Of a stretch of DNA of 64,000 nt, positions 25,201 to 36,439 are shown piece after piece. The first letter of the stretch is position 1; each line of letters begins with the position of its first letter. The notes beneath the pieces were generated by a model. That model was not told the DNA's origin. It was given only the letters and a program-made list of their open reading frames with translations, and searched no databases. The DNA is from Dysidea avara (taxonomy: Eukaryota; Porifera; Demospongiae; Dictyoceratida; Dysideidae): contig NC_089272.1 of assembly GCF_963678975.1 (NCBI RefSeq), forward strand, positions 44,459,391 through 44,523,390, given 5' to 3'. The position numbers were made by a program, and so were the translations under genes.

Positions 25201-28200
25201 ATATAAATCTACAAATTTATCTACAAGTTTGTAATAATTTGTCAACATGGCTGGAATATGGCACATTTGTATATTTTAATTGTGAAAAACAGAGTTAATC
25301 CCTTATACAGTGAAATCTCACATTTGTGACATTTAAACTTCTTGAATCTCAAGGAAATTTCATAATTTGTTATGCATGGAACCTCAGGAAACATTTTTTG
25401 CAAAGTGATACACAATGTGATAGTACCAATAGAGCACTTTGTGTGGGATATGAGTACCGGTATGTTATTACGTATTCTATTCTAAGCCATGGAAAGTCAT
25501 CAGTTTGTTTGCTTGCCTGTACTATAGTTATTTGTTCATTCACTGTGCACATAACAAAGCCATATAAGATTTTTGCTTGTGGTAGATCTCACTTTAAACA
25601 TGTAGTTGTGTAGTGCCTGAACTGCAATATCTAAGTTTTATTAAAGTCTGAGAAATGTAGCTTTGACTAAGTGAAGACTGAAACCTATGTAAGGATGACC
25701 AATGATTATCAAGGTGGTTTTCCAGGTCAGTTTATATGCATGGTAAGGAATACTTGCAAGTGTCCAGATTAAACAGATGTCCTTTTTTTGTCCTGATTAA
25801 CAAGTTCCACTGTATAATCCATAAGGAAAAATCGTACACATACGTACTGCGTACACTATATAGAAATATTGTAATGCAAAACACATACATGCTATAAGAG
25901 AGTTTATTGGAGTCTTGACAGTTATGGTATAGTTGTTATTTAATATACAATAAATAAACTGTATTAATGATATCTGTATTAATGATATCTGTTTAAGATT
26001 TTTCATGAACAAATAGTTTAACTTTGTATACTGTATTGTTTATTATGAAGAGGTGTTTATAGCTGATTATCATGGTACTTTAATAGAGCAGTCACAGGTG
26101 CTTGTAGTTAGTGTATAATGACTGCATGTGATAAATCTATATTTTAAATGTATTTATGCATTGCAGATATACCAATTCTCACTGGCATTTCAGTGATCCA
26201 TGCTAACACAGCCATCACTATCTCATGGACCAGTGTTTATGCAATGTCATACAGGGTATCACTGACTAGTCTGACTTATGGTGGTGATGGTGTGACAACA
26301 TCAACCATTTTCACTAATAAAACCCGGCACACATTTTTTGGAATAACCAGCAATTTACCATATAGGATAAGCGTTGTTCCTAGAAACTTGATATGCCGAG
26401 GAGAAGGAATGAGGCTTCATTGGTCAGCTGATACAGGTAATTTTGCTATGCATTGAAACATGCAGTATAACTGTAGGAAGGGTTGTAGCCTCAAAGAATG
26501 GGTTAAATAGTTGTGAAAACTAAAGGTAGTACTCATGAGGATGGGATTGGCAGTGGATATACAGTAGTGTCATAGGGAAGATTAAAAAGAGTTTTGCCCT
26601 ATTATTGCCTGTACTAGAGGAAAGCATAGGGGTGGCTTTTCAAAATTAGTAGTCATGTGGAGACCATGACAGAAACTTTCCACTGAAATGACTCCAGTTA
26701 GTGCGGGGTAAGTACAGGTGCAATGATACATGGACAATTAATGATGTAAAATTGCATAGTGATACATGGTGAAAAGCAAACATTAAACTTGTAATGTAGT
26801 TGGTCAAGTGGTTGTGCATACAGCATACATGTCACAATGGATTTGACCAAAAAAAATCATACTGTTCAGTGTAGATGTATATAAACTAAATTTAGTATGT
26901 AAATTGGTCAACCATTTTATAATTTTATAATGTTTCAGAAGTGACCAAAACAACAACTTCTACTATGAGTAGTCAATTGGTGACACCAACCATGACAAGA
27001 AATGGACATGGTGAGGACAATACATGTACGTAGCAATGTGACAGCGCAATAAACTCTCTTCTCATGTCATAATAAAAAAAATCTGTTTTAGTTGTAATAC
27101 TTGTGTGGGAGTTGTACTTGTACATGTACCTCCCTCATGCTTTAATGGTGGAAATGATGTGTTGTATGAATAGAGAGATCTAAACTGTGACAGTGTTAGG
27201 ATCTCTTCCATAGACTAGAGATAAGCCTACTCCACATTTTTCTTTCCAGCACGGTATTTTTTATCAGCATTAATGTGACTGTGTTTCAAGCTCAAATCAC
27301 AGGTAATTGTTGTGTTGCAATATGTAGAGACTGCTCTATTAGAGTATCTCAATCTCCATTTGCTCTTCAAATACAGCATTATTATAGCAAAGAGCAACAA
27401 CAACACAGTGTGATTATACTATTAGAGTGCATTATCTTGATGTTATTTTCAAAACAATCAAATATTTTTGTCTACTTTGCAAAATGCATCAAATGCCAGC
27501 ATAATCACTAATGTATAACTGGACTGTTCCTAGAATTGCATATAAAATGGACTAAGAAAAAATAGCTCATTAATATCTAGCTTGCAAATAATTTATGTTT
27601 TTGTACAGCTAAAAATGAAACCAACGAAATTAACCGCAATAAAACTTTGATGTATTATGTGTAAGGGAGAACTCAATTCAAGTCACAAATGTACAAACTA
27701 TTGTGTAACAAAACAACAAAAGCTGCCAAAAGAAAAATAATAAAGTAGTTCTGGTCCTATTCATTGTGTTAAATTTAAATTTGTTTTACCTACATCAGTC
27801 TATGTTAGATTGCAATGTAGTGATAGAATATTTCCCATAATAATATTATATTGTATGATTTTACTGTGCACTAGGTGGTAGGCACTTAAATGATGGAAAG
27901 AAAATAGCAATTATCATTACAATTATTGGACTGTCGATACTATTAATCATGGCCGCTATCATTATTTCAGTCTTGGTTAAATATCGATACAAGCTTCGAT
28001 TTGGAAATTACAGTGAGTTGAAGAGTACAAATACATTGTGTAATTTTAACATTGTTGTTTGTCTGTAGGGCTTAAACACCTTGCTAATCAGAATCATTGT
28101 AATCCAGATACTGTAACAGTAATGTCTTCAGATTATGTTGCTATGAGTACCTGTAACCCTGCAGTACCACAAGATACACACCCTGATCATGGTGGTGTAC

Positions 28201-28211
28201 ATGAGGACTAA
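22284..28211 (+). CDS. Receptor gene 2: Ig + FN3 single-pass membrane protein, YxxM tail
   Basis: Tandem paralogue of receptor gene 1. Exons: 22284-22341, 22929-23270, 26167-26436, 26939-27010, 27875-28012 and 28069-28211; 340 aa. Signal peptide 1-19 (MMKIPLFTVTAYFSEVVIA). The Ig domain, about 20-133, has NFSCGF, PNWRI and DDQTSYQC. The FN3 domain spans 134-223 and is five residues longer than in gene 1 (SLTYGGDG loop). A Thr/Ser stalk follows, then a TM helix at about 258-282. The tail carries SDYVAM (Y316), a YxxM motif of the kind bound by PI3K p85 SH2 domains, in place of SNYVPI. All introns are phase 1. A second ATG directly follows the first. No canonical AATAAA is seen just downstream. 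Function inferred as surface recognition; ligand unknown. Confidence 0.82.
22538..22776. mobile_element. GTGACCAAATTTTGGAAAAT MITE, copy 1 (right end eroded)
   Basis: Left end ATGTGACCAAATTTTGGAAA, then TAGTCATGCTCGAAACAATT and ACTAGCATGGTGCTGTTAAT. The right end, AGGGTAAATTCAGTCA, is degraded compared with 63592-63811, where the inverse terminus is clear. Lies in intron 1 of receptor gene 2. Confidence 0.7.
23417..23724. mobile_element. CAGTGGCGGAT MITE, copy 2, with 5-bp target duplication
   Basis: Ends are CAGTGGCAAATCTAGAAATT and the inverse CAGTGGCAGATACAGGGGGG. The body is the reverse complement of 13359-13647. Flanked by perfect GTAGG (23412-23416 and 23725-23729). Lies in intron 2 of receptor gene 2. 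The minus-strand ORF 23505-23837 over it is not a gene. Confidence 0.85.
24362..24430. mobile_element. Single GGTGGATCCAGGG terminus
   Basis: ATGGGTGGATCCAGGGAAGG and the following GGAGCCCCCTTTTGGAAAA look like one end of the CAGGGGCGGATCCAG type. No opposite end was found nearby, so this is a fragment. Intron 2 of receptor gene 2. Confidence 0.4.
25308..25812. mobile_element. Possible pogo/Tigger-like non-autonomous element (505 bp)
   Basis: Left end TA/CAGTGAAATCTCACATTTG and right end TAACAAGTTCCACTG/TA. The inverted ends (CAGTGAAA and CAGTGGAA) and TA flanks match the form of pogo-like elements. The 95-aa ORF inside (25326-25613) shows no transposase motif. Intron 2 of receptor gene 2. 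Confidence 0.5.
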
Positions 28212-28840
28212 TCCTGTTTGTATGACAGTGTAATATGAACCAATATGATTAAAATACATATAAGATACTTATTGTATGTTTGTTGAATGATCTTAATTAA
28301 TTTTTATTTTGTTTGCACTGGGTATTGTCTAGTGTTGCAGATGATTACTGTGTCATTTACGTATCCTGTGAATTGTCATGATGTTATCTGCTTATATATC
28401 TGCATCACAACCTTGAATATAGCACATGAAAAAGCCTTAGAAGTAGTACAACTGTAGGTCCACTAGTATCAATATTATGTGAAAAAGAGCTGAAAAGGTT
28501 TTTAAAATCTTTAGTATGCCCTTTTGTTCATTTCCTTATTTTTTCCACAGGTCTACAACAAAATCTGACATAGATTTCCTACCTACTGTATGTTTTTCTT
28601 CATGTCCATAACCTATTTTTAAATGCAATGATAACACTCATCCTCAAGTAAATTTGCTTCATGAAGGTGCACTTTGCCCTTGGTCTCTGCAAGGAGAACA
28701 AACTTGTTAATATGTGTTAATAATTATCGAATCTATTCTTAGACTAGTTACATGTTCATTTGGAAATGCCATATCATTACCATTTTAACCACAGCATATT
28801 AGAGCAGCAGTGTTGTTGCACTACACTGCATACTTGACTT
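28212..28840. other. 3' flank of receptor gene 2
   Basis: Starts like the 3' flank of gene 1 (GACAGTGTAATATGAACCAA; GTATTGTCTAGTGTTGCAGA), so the duplication reaches at least to about 28400. After that it is non-coding, with no recognised feature. Confidence 0.5.
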
Positions 28841-28979
28841 ATTGTGATCACAGAGCTGTACACATGTGCATAATACCAGAAACCATATCCAAATGCACAT
28901 TGCTGCCACAACATGCTATATGCTGCCTAATGTTGGATATATATAAAGTACACTCAAGAAACAATAATAATATATTAAT

Positions 28980-29510
28980 ATAGTCATAATTGTATAACCT
29001 CATATTAATGACTATAATTACAATTGGGGGAAGGGAAATGAAAGCATTATCGCATTCTAATCTTGTCCTTAAAATCATCCAATGAGCTGCAATCAACAAT
29101 ATGCAAAGGTAAATTGTTCCAGAGCTTGATTGTGGAAGGGTAGAAGCTAAATTTGTAATGATCTACATAGACTGCTGGCTGTGTGTATTTAAGATGGTTT
29201 CCTCTTGAAGGTCTTGATGGCTGCCAAATGTAAACAGGTAGAGAAATATTAATAATTTCATGGAAACTTTTATAAAACATAATCAAACGAGCTTCCTTGA
29301 GTTGTGTCTCAGTCCTTGACCACTGTAATGTTGACAACATGGGTGTAACACTACTGGTGCAGTGATAATCTGACACAACAAAATGAGCTCCATGCAGGAT
29401 GCTGGATAGATTCTAGTTGGTTAATGGCACAATTAGTATGAGGAGTCCAAACTGATACAGAGTAGTCCATGATAGGCTTAACATATGTTACACACAATTC
29501 AGATTTAACT
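28980..29510 (-). mobile_element. LINE reverse-transcriptase C-terminal fragment
   Basis: The minus-strand frame 29047-29376 gives LKEARLIMFYKSFHEIIN, RGNHLKYTQP and FSFYPSTIKLWNNLPLHIV. The next upstream segment (about 29390-29480) reads YVKPIMDYSVSVWTPHTN. These are the conserved C-terminal blocks of CR1/Jockey-type LINE polyproteins. It is truncated at the 5' side and frame-broken near 29390. Confidence 0.8.
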
Positions 29511-29639
29511 CTATGCTGTTAGTGACAAGAAATACACTGCATGATGTTAATATATTAGCTGAACATTTAACAGCTACTGTAAATGATGACTGACTTGATA
29601 TAATAATCTATAGTATGCGTAATCATATAGTAGTAATCA

Positions 29640-30135
29640 TGAAGTTTGGCCAAACATATCATCCTAAAACCAGCCTCATAGTAACTTCATGGCATCTTGG
29701 CAGTATTGGTTAGGTAGAACCAAGAGTTCATAATATAAAAAGAGAGGAGAGTGTCCTACTCCATTCTCTCTTTTTATATTTTGAACTCTTAGCATAACCA
29801 AGCCAAAAAATGCCTTTAGTACGTACGACCTGGAACACTTTCAAAAAGTTGCTACAAAGTGTTTCTAAATTTTTAATTAATGGAATTTTCTATTGACTAC
29901 CTGACTGATGCCTCCAAACAAACGTAACTTGACAACGGCTAAGGCTATACTGGTTGATTCTTCACTGATCGACATCACTTCAGCCTGACTGATGTCTTTC
30001 AGCATACCACAGTATGTACAATGCATGCTTCATGGACTTACGTACCTATGCTCTCCTTGTATCCCATTTATCTTTGCTGACGGATTGTCCAAAATTTCTG
30101 TTGTCACTGATTGATTGCAGAAGTCCTTCTATTAT
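29640..30135 (-). mobile_element. AGTAGGGACC-TIR element, partial inverted copy with hairpin insertion
   Basis: The segment around CTGACTGATGCCTCCAAACA, TAACTTGACAACGGCTAAGG and TACAATGCATGCTTCATGGA is the reverse complement of 8580-8780. A 65-bp hairpin at 29728-29792 (AAGAGTTCATAATATAAAAA with its inverse) interrupts the part corresponding to the GGTTAGGTA region. The outer terminus is missing. Confidence 0.65.
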
Positions 30136-30803
30136 TTCTTCATTTGTAATGCTGTGTAACAAGCTGAATATAGCTGAAAACGAAATGTCATGACCATTTT
30201 ACTCAGTAATTGGTATTTCGAGCATGCATTCAGGCAGAAACAATTAGTTTTCCTAATAACTACTTGTTTGTTTACTTTTATGTAATATTATTATGAATGG
30301 TGAACCCATGCATATCACATTAGTCTAAGAACAGAAAGAATGGAACCAAAATTAAGAATTTTAAGTTTAATTAGGTATCATAGAAATAAAATGTAGTGAA
30401 ACAAGAGAGGTCACCTACACCACCAGTGAACATTTACTCCCTAATTCAGTCATGGGTATACACTGACTCAGAAGTAGGTCAAGGGATTTAATGTCCTTCA
30501 GGTGTAGGTGATCTCCTTCACTTCACTACTTTTTATTTCTATGATCCTTAATCTAACTTTTACGTCTTAATTTTTCTTTATTAATATCAAGCACCAGCAG
30601 CACTTCTTTAGCTATCCATTGATGGATTCATAAAAAGTAAATGAACTAGTGTAAAAATAATTTAAAAAAATTGAAACATGGGAATAGAGATTGCTGAAAA
30701 AAAAAACAAAATTAAAGAAATAAGAGTCAAACAAGCCAGCTAGCATGTTAAATACACACAGATCTGTATTTGGACTCAAATAAACATTATACAGAAGCAT
30801 CCT

Positions 30804-31074
30804 CAGTGGGGGTGTATCCAGGAAGTTTTCTGTGTTTCAAGAAACCCCTTTGGATTTTGCACAGTACTTTAAACTTCAGGTTTCCAGAATCTGGAATCCA
30901 TCATGGAACAGGACACATTTTAAACTTTTATCTCAGGTTTGTCACATAATAGCAACACTTTTAGCATTGTTCTGAATTATGATTTTAGCAAAAAGATTGA
31001 GATAATCTAATAAAGCAGTCAAGCAATATCAACTAATTAGCTGTAGTTTTTCAAAATTCCTGCTTACGCCCCTG
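30804..31074. mobile_element. CAGGGGCGTAYGCAGG MITE (271 bp)
   Basis: Left end CAGTGGGGGTGTATCCAGGA; the inverse of the right end is CAGGGGCGTAAGCAGGAATT. The body is the reverse complement of 40401-40720, including AGATTGAGATAATCTAATAA. No clear target duplication. Confidence 0.75.
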
Positions 31075-31598
31075 CTCAGTACTTACTTGCTCCTGATTTA
31101 TGAATCTATTATTATTCTTTGTATCTATACCATATCAATACAGATCTGAGTGTGTTTAATATGCTGGATTGTTTGACTCTTGTTACTTTTGCTTTTTCAG
31201 TGTTCATGTATGTAATACATACAAATCACCACTCTGCACACACACACACACATACATACACACACTAGACATGCACATTACAGACACACTTTTCCTTTGT
31301 TTACCAATTATTGTTTATACCTGTGTTTATCCTTGTTTAGCAGTGTTACATTTGCTGATGTTTAGCTGTGTTTATCTTTGTAGACTCTTGTTTACTGTGT
31401 ACCAGTATGTACTTCTGTTTACCCTTGTTTATATCCATGTTTACTCATGGTAAAGGTGTTCCTCTTTAAAACTGTGCATATGCCTCTAAAATAGACAAAA
31501 AATTAGCAGACAAAAATAAATCGTACGGAAGTTTGGTGATGCAACCATGTTTACCTAGTTATACTTAGTAATTTGGTCCACATATCATGCCACATATG

Positions 31599-31852
31599 TA
31601 TGTGACTGGATTACGAAAAGGGGTCTTCTACACACACACACACATCCAATTAATTTTACCAATTTTGACAATTCAAAATGTCAGATTAGGAAATGCCATT
31701 GACTTGAAAATTGCTCTGTAGTGAGCACCAGCATACCGTAATGGATGGAGAAAATTTCAGGTTTGGATGTGTCTTGCAGAGTAAGTTATAATCTTCCAAG
31801 GTCATAGAATTGGATGTATGTGGAAGACCCTTTTTGCAAATTCAGTCACAAT
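31599..31852. mobile_element. GTGACTGGATTACG-type fold-back MITE
   Basis: Left arm TATGTGACTGGATTACGAAA then CACACACACATCCAATT. The right arm contains AATTGGATGTATGTGGAAGA and TTTGCAAATTCAGTCACA. Internal GTAATGGATGGAGAAAATTT is shared with 4276-4440. Confidence 0.75.
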
Positions 31853-32040
31853 ATATGTGTGTAGCTATGCAGGTCTGTAAAAACAGGACATGTGGACACA
31901 AACTAGGCTATATGACACAACACATAACATAAACAATGTGCATTCTACTACTGAAAAATGGAGTCTATCCAGAGGTGAAGTAGCTAGGCTTGAGCCAATT
32001 ATGCTAAAATACGTTGAGCAAAGTTCAAAAATCAAACCTA

Positions 32041-32281
32041 TATGTGACCCGGTCTGCGAAAAGGGCTCTTATAGCCTTTCCAATTATCCATGTTTGGCTA
32101 ATCATAACTCCTAATCTACTAAAGCTATCACCATGTAATTACACCCACAGCTACTGCCAGGTTAGGGTTGATGAGTGACCAAATTGTAGGCTTGTACCAT
32201 ATTCACCAGTCAAGTTATGGGTTACCATATATATGCAATTGGAAAGGCTATAAGAGCCCTTTTCGCAGACCGGGTCACATA
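32041..32281. mobile_element. GTGACCCGGTCTG fold-back MITE, copy 2 (near-perfect arms)
   Basis: Left arm TATGTGACCCGGTCTGCGAA then AAGGGCTCTTATAGCCTTTC. The right arm is the near-exact inverse, ending CGGGTCACATA. About 45 bp pair at each end with very few mismatches, so the copy is young. No ORF. Confidence 0.9.
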
Positions 32282-32399
32282 TATTATGCTCAAAATTATG
32301 CTTTTAATATCAAGATTATGCTTGAGATCTGACAATTTTATTAGAGTATATTGATAATTTTCCTGACTGCCCCTGTACAATAAGTGACTGCTCCAACGA

Positions 32400-33240
32400 T
32401 ATGTTGGACTGATCTTTGATGATCAATTAAATTGGTTCTATAATGTTGGGAAGGTGTGCAAGTTTATGCTGTATTATTTATACCTTATAAGTAATGAAGT
32501 CATGTGATAAAGGTACTGTAGATTTGTTGAAAACTCTTTCTGAGAGTTTGATGCTCTCTCATTTACTTTATTCACTGTCAGTTTGGGGTCCTCCACTTTC
32601 CCAATATTACCTTCAGAGGCAGTAGCAAATGCAAAGTTGTACTGTGCATTTCTGTAAGGATCTGCGTAAGTGCGATCATGTCATCTGTCACTATCCAGCA
32701 CTGAACTGGCTTCCATTTGGACTTCTGGTTAAGCATTGCAGTTAGTGTGCTATGAATAACTTGTTTAAGCTTCAACATATGACCACCTGTCCTGTTGTGT
32801 TTGGGCAGAAACATTCATATTATGGGACAAGATCATCTGTGTCATTGCTCAGACAGTTCGTTGCCATCTTTCTTTTACTCAGAGATTTTTTCGTTTCAAG
32901 ACTACACAATGGTGGAACAGTCTTCCTGAGGAAATGTTGATGGCACAGGATTCTCCTCCACTTTATTTTCATGGTTATTAACTAACTGATTGTGTGTATA
33001 AATTATATATCATGTATATTGTGTTGTACGTTATACTGCATGCACTTTCAGTGTATGTATTTATGTTTTGTCATGTGCTTGTAGTGTATGTACTGTATGT
33101 TCCCTTCGACCAGGGAAGAGCAGCTATGCTAACTGGTTTGAGTTTAAATTACAAATCAAATCTATTAGAGTATCTCAATCTCATTCACACAGTGTTGAAT
33201 AAAAGAGACGGACAACTTAACAAAATTGCAATTGATATGT
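32400..33240 (+). mobile_element. LINE reverse-transcriptase 3' fragment, frameshifted
   Basis: Across several frames one can read LGLIFDDQLNWFYNVGKVCK, then SLSVWGPPLSQ, CHYPALNWLPFGLLVKH, QKHSYYGTRS and RFFRFKTTQWWNSLPEEM. This is the order of conserved blocks in CR1/L2-like LINE polyproteins. Stops and frame changes show it is dead. Confidence 0.75.
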
Positions 33241-34141
33241 AGTAAAAACGTGTAGTGTGTTCAGGTTCTGCTGCAAATTGGACAGTTTAATTAAAAGTCT
33301 TGAACATTGTCCTGTTACAGTTATATATTTCTGACTCCCTGTATTTACAGACTTTAAGCCTTCTCACAGGTCCCTAGTGGGATAGCATTTAGAAAGCTGT
33401 TATGCTGGAATAATGTTTGATGACTTTGTTAGGTTATTATGCTCAAAGTTACGATGATTCAATTGGCGCTAGCCTATAAGTGGCTGTAATCAGGAAGCAC
33501 CAGAAAGAGAGACACAGAGGCTTGTATAGAGCTACGTATACCTGGAACCAAGCAGGTTTCACACTGTAACTTGAGTGTTCTGAGAATGAAAATCATCACT
33601 AAGCAGCTAGGTAACTGAAACAATTGGATAGCTAACATTACTGTAGGTATAGCTACAGTAATATGTAACAAATCATTGGTGGGTTGAGTGATTACAGTAT
33701 AAATCAGCAAATGTACAGCTATGCATGGGAAAATCCTGGTACTAAATAACAATCTTTGATTTTTGGTGTTAATTTATAACAGCATGTGTGGTTAAGTGCC
33801 TGAGTGTCTTGATTTTATACAAATAGCGAATTGTCCATTTATTTTACCACACATGCACTTATCTTACGTTTAAGATAATTGGAGTAATTTGAAAACCACT
33901 GCAACCAGATTTGCAAAAAGGTACCTTTCACACATTTTACATGTCAGCGAAGAACATTTTGACTCCTTGTACTGATTAATTAATATATATATATATCAAA
34001 GTGTAGCCAGATACTGTAGTTTTACTCATTTTCAGATCATAGGTTATGAAGCTTCGAAAATCCAGTTTCATATAAAAATCCAGTTTCATATAAAAACTCT
34101 TAATGTATAGAGTGCAATTTAATATTCTAAATTCATAATAC

Positions 34142-34292
<151 letters not shown>

Positions 34293-34973
34293 CTCATACA
34301 CGATATGTGGGTTTATGCAACATGCATTGGATTAATGAATGAAGTTGCTACTTCATATGTGGTCACAACAGCAGCTAAAAAATTTCTAGTACTCTTTAAA
34401 TTGCTGATAGCTCTTCTTATTATCGCAAGGATAGCAGCACTTGCAGCAACCACAACACATTAAAAGTATAACTATTGCCAAAACAACAGATATTGCAAGA
34501 GATATTCCAAATCCAATACGTAATTCACTGACAGTCTCCTAGTATTTATTGCATTCTGTGGAAGAACATGAATAGATGCAGTATTTGAGACCAATATACA
34601 ATGTATATAACATTTATACAAAAAAAACAACAACAAAACAGCCAGGCTGTGAATAAAAGGAGCAGCCCCCCATAAGGCCAGAAAAAAAAGTTGTGCAACT
34701 AAAGGTGGAAGACAAGAAACGTAATTGTTCTAATGTCTATTATTTTTATTATGGCTGTTTTTTGGTATAGATATCACTTTTTTATAAATCCCAAAACTGG
34801 CCATAAATTGGCTAAATTCCTTACTAGTTTATTTTTCTTTACTGTAAGAACAATAGAAGAGAATTATTTTTAATACAAACTATATTTTGTAAATTATGGT
34901 AGTGTGGAAATATTATTATGTACCAATGGCAATAGGATAACTCTTCTGCGAACTCTCTAAAGAGTGAATTAAT

Positions 34974-36025
34974 CATAGTAGGGACCAAAAAGGAATAGGC
35001 ATGGCCCACGAAATAACATCACCTAAAAACCAGCCTCAATTTTCCCAGACAATATTGTTGGTTAGGTAAAACTAAGCTAAACAAGCTTTCAGATCATTTC
35101 AACAAGTTGTTATGGGATTAAAAAAAAGGAATTTTCTACTGACTGACTGACTGACTGACTGATGCCTTCAGACAAGTGTAATTCGATAACGGCTAAGACT
35201 ACCGGCTTCATTTCTTCACTGTTCGATGTTGCTTCGGCCTGAGAGGTGCTATTTGGCATATCGCAGTACATACAATGCATTCTTCATGGACTTTCCAGTG
35301 TCCTCCTTTGTGTCCCATTCATCTTTGCTGACAGTGAAAAGTGTTGATTTGGCAGTAGCATGTGGTGGCTTCCCTTCAATATGGAAATCATCCATATTTT
35401 TCATAGTGGCTACTTTGATTGCAGGGGTGATTTTTGAACAGTTCTTGATCAGTGCTGCTGTTTAACGGGTTGAACATAGCCGACAATGAAGCGTAATGGA
35501 TACTTCACTTTTCAGACGATCATTGATATAACTGGGGTGCGTGGTACCATTTCTATCTTTTGGTTTGCGTGGATTGCAGAGTGCTATTCGAACAGTTCTT
35601 GCTTTGAAATGCTGTGTAATGAGTTGAACATAGCTGACAATGAAGCGTAATGGATACTTCACTTTTAAGACGATAATATAGCTGGGTCACGTATTGATAT
35701 AGCTGGGTCACGTGGCATCATTTCAGATGCAGTATGTGTGGGTTTACCAATCCTAATAATTATTTACAAAAATAGTTAACAAGCAAGTACAAAAAAAAAT
35801 GGAATTTTCAACTAGAGTAGGGACCACTGCACATTATTAAAAAGCACTGAAACAAGCTGGAGTAGTGCACAATATTAAATCACAGTGTAACACTCTTATT
35901 TCAGCACAGTAGGGATATAACACTTCTTATTGTTTTACTGTGATTTAATATCGTGCACTACTCCAGCTTGTTTAGTACTTTTTATCAATGTGCAATGGTC
36001 CCTACTCTAGTTGAAATTCCAAATT
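34974..36025 (-). mobile_element. AGTAGGGACC-TIR element, copy B, with nested fold-back
   Basis: Begins ATAGTAGGGACCAAAAAGG and ends GGTCCCTACTCTAGTTGAAA, inverted relative to copy A. A palindromic inner unit occupies about 35805-36025, with arms around AACTAGAGTAGGGACCACTG and TATTAAATCACAGT. A (GACT)n tract lies at 35138-35162. The 35462-35512 block is repeated at 35606-35656 (GCGTAATGGATACTTCACTT), an internal duplication. Small ORFs are fragments. Confidence 0.85.
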
Positions 36026-36044
36026 TTATTGTCTATTGTAATGT

Positions 36045-36420
36045 TCCTGAACCCTTTACTGGGTGACTTGCAAAATAGTTGAACTCTCTACAGTGACTAT
36101 AACTGAGTGCCCTAATAAAATACATAACTGACTGTTCTGATAGTGTGACTGCACTATAAGATGTAAGAGCATTTCATTTGTACACTTGCTACAGATAGCT
36201 GGTACATGTATTTTATATTGTAAGTTAAGGTTAAACATGATTATTCTAATCCCACTTGCCTTTCTAAAAAGATTAATCTACTTACATTTCAATTTTCAGC
36301 TTATCCCTTTCAGTGGTTTTGTAGGTGTGACAATATTAGTTTTTTTGTTCATGAAACTAGATCATGCACCTGATACATTGTTGGCATTTTAGCTGTAATT
36401 CGATGGTTTTTATTTCAACT
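36045..36420. repeat. Degenerate copy of the minisatellite-to-repeat junction
   Basis: GGGTGACTTGCAAAATAGTT and GAACTCTCTACAGTGAC resemble one unit of the array at 1-2650. A decayed CTCTATTAG-like pair and CACTTGCTACA follow, as at 2700-2780. The match is short and imperfect. Confidence 0.35.
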
Positions 36421-36439
36421 CTTTTCAAATCACTAAAAG

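Larger units (their letters stand above)
31985..33477. mobile_element. AGGCTTGAGCCAATTATGC element, 1.5 kb, with two nested insertions
   Basis: Left end TAGGCTTGAGCCAATTATGC; the inverse of the right end is TATAGGCTAGCGCCAATTGA. GAGCATAAT-type repeats lie just inside both ends. It contains the GTGACCCGG fold-back (32041-32281) and a LINE fragment (about 32400-33240). Same family as 14592-15215. Confidence 0.6.

Noticed and set aside
25326-25613. 95-aa ORF as an alternative exon of receptor gene 2
   Set aside because: Lies inside a CAGTG(G/A)AA-ended element, has no Ig or FN3 features and lacks phase-1 splice borders.
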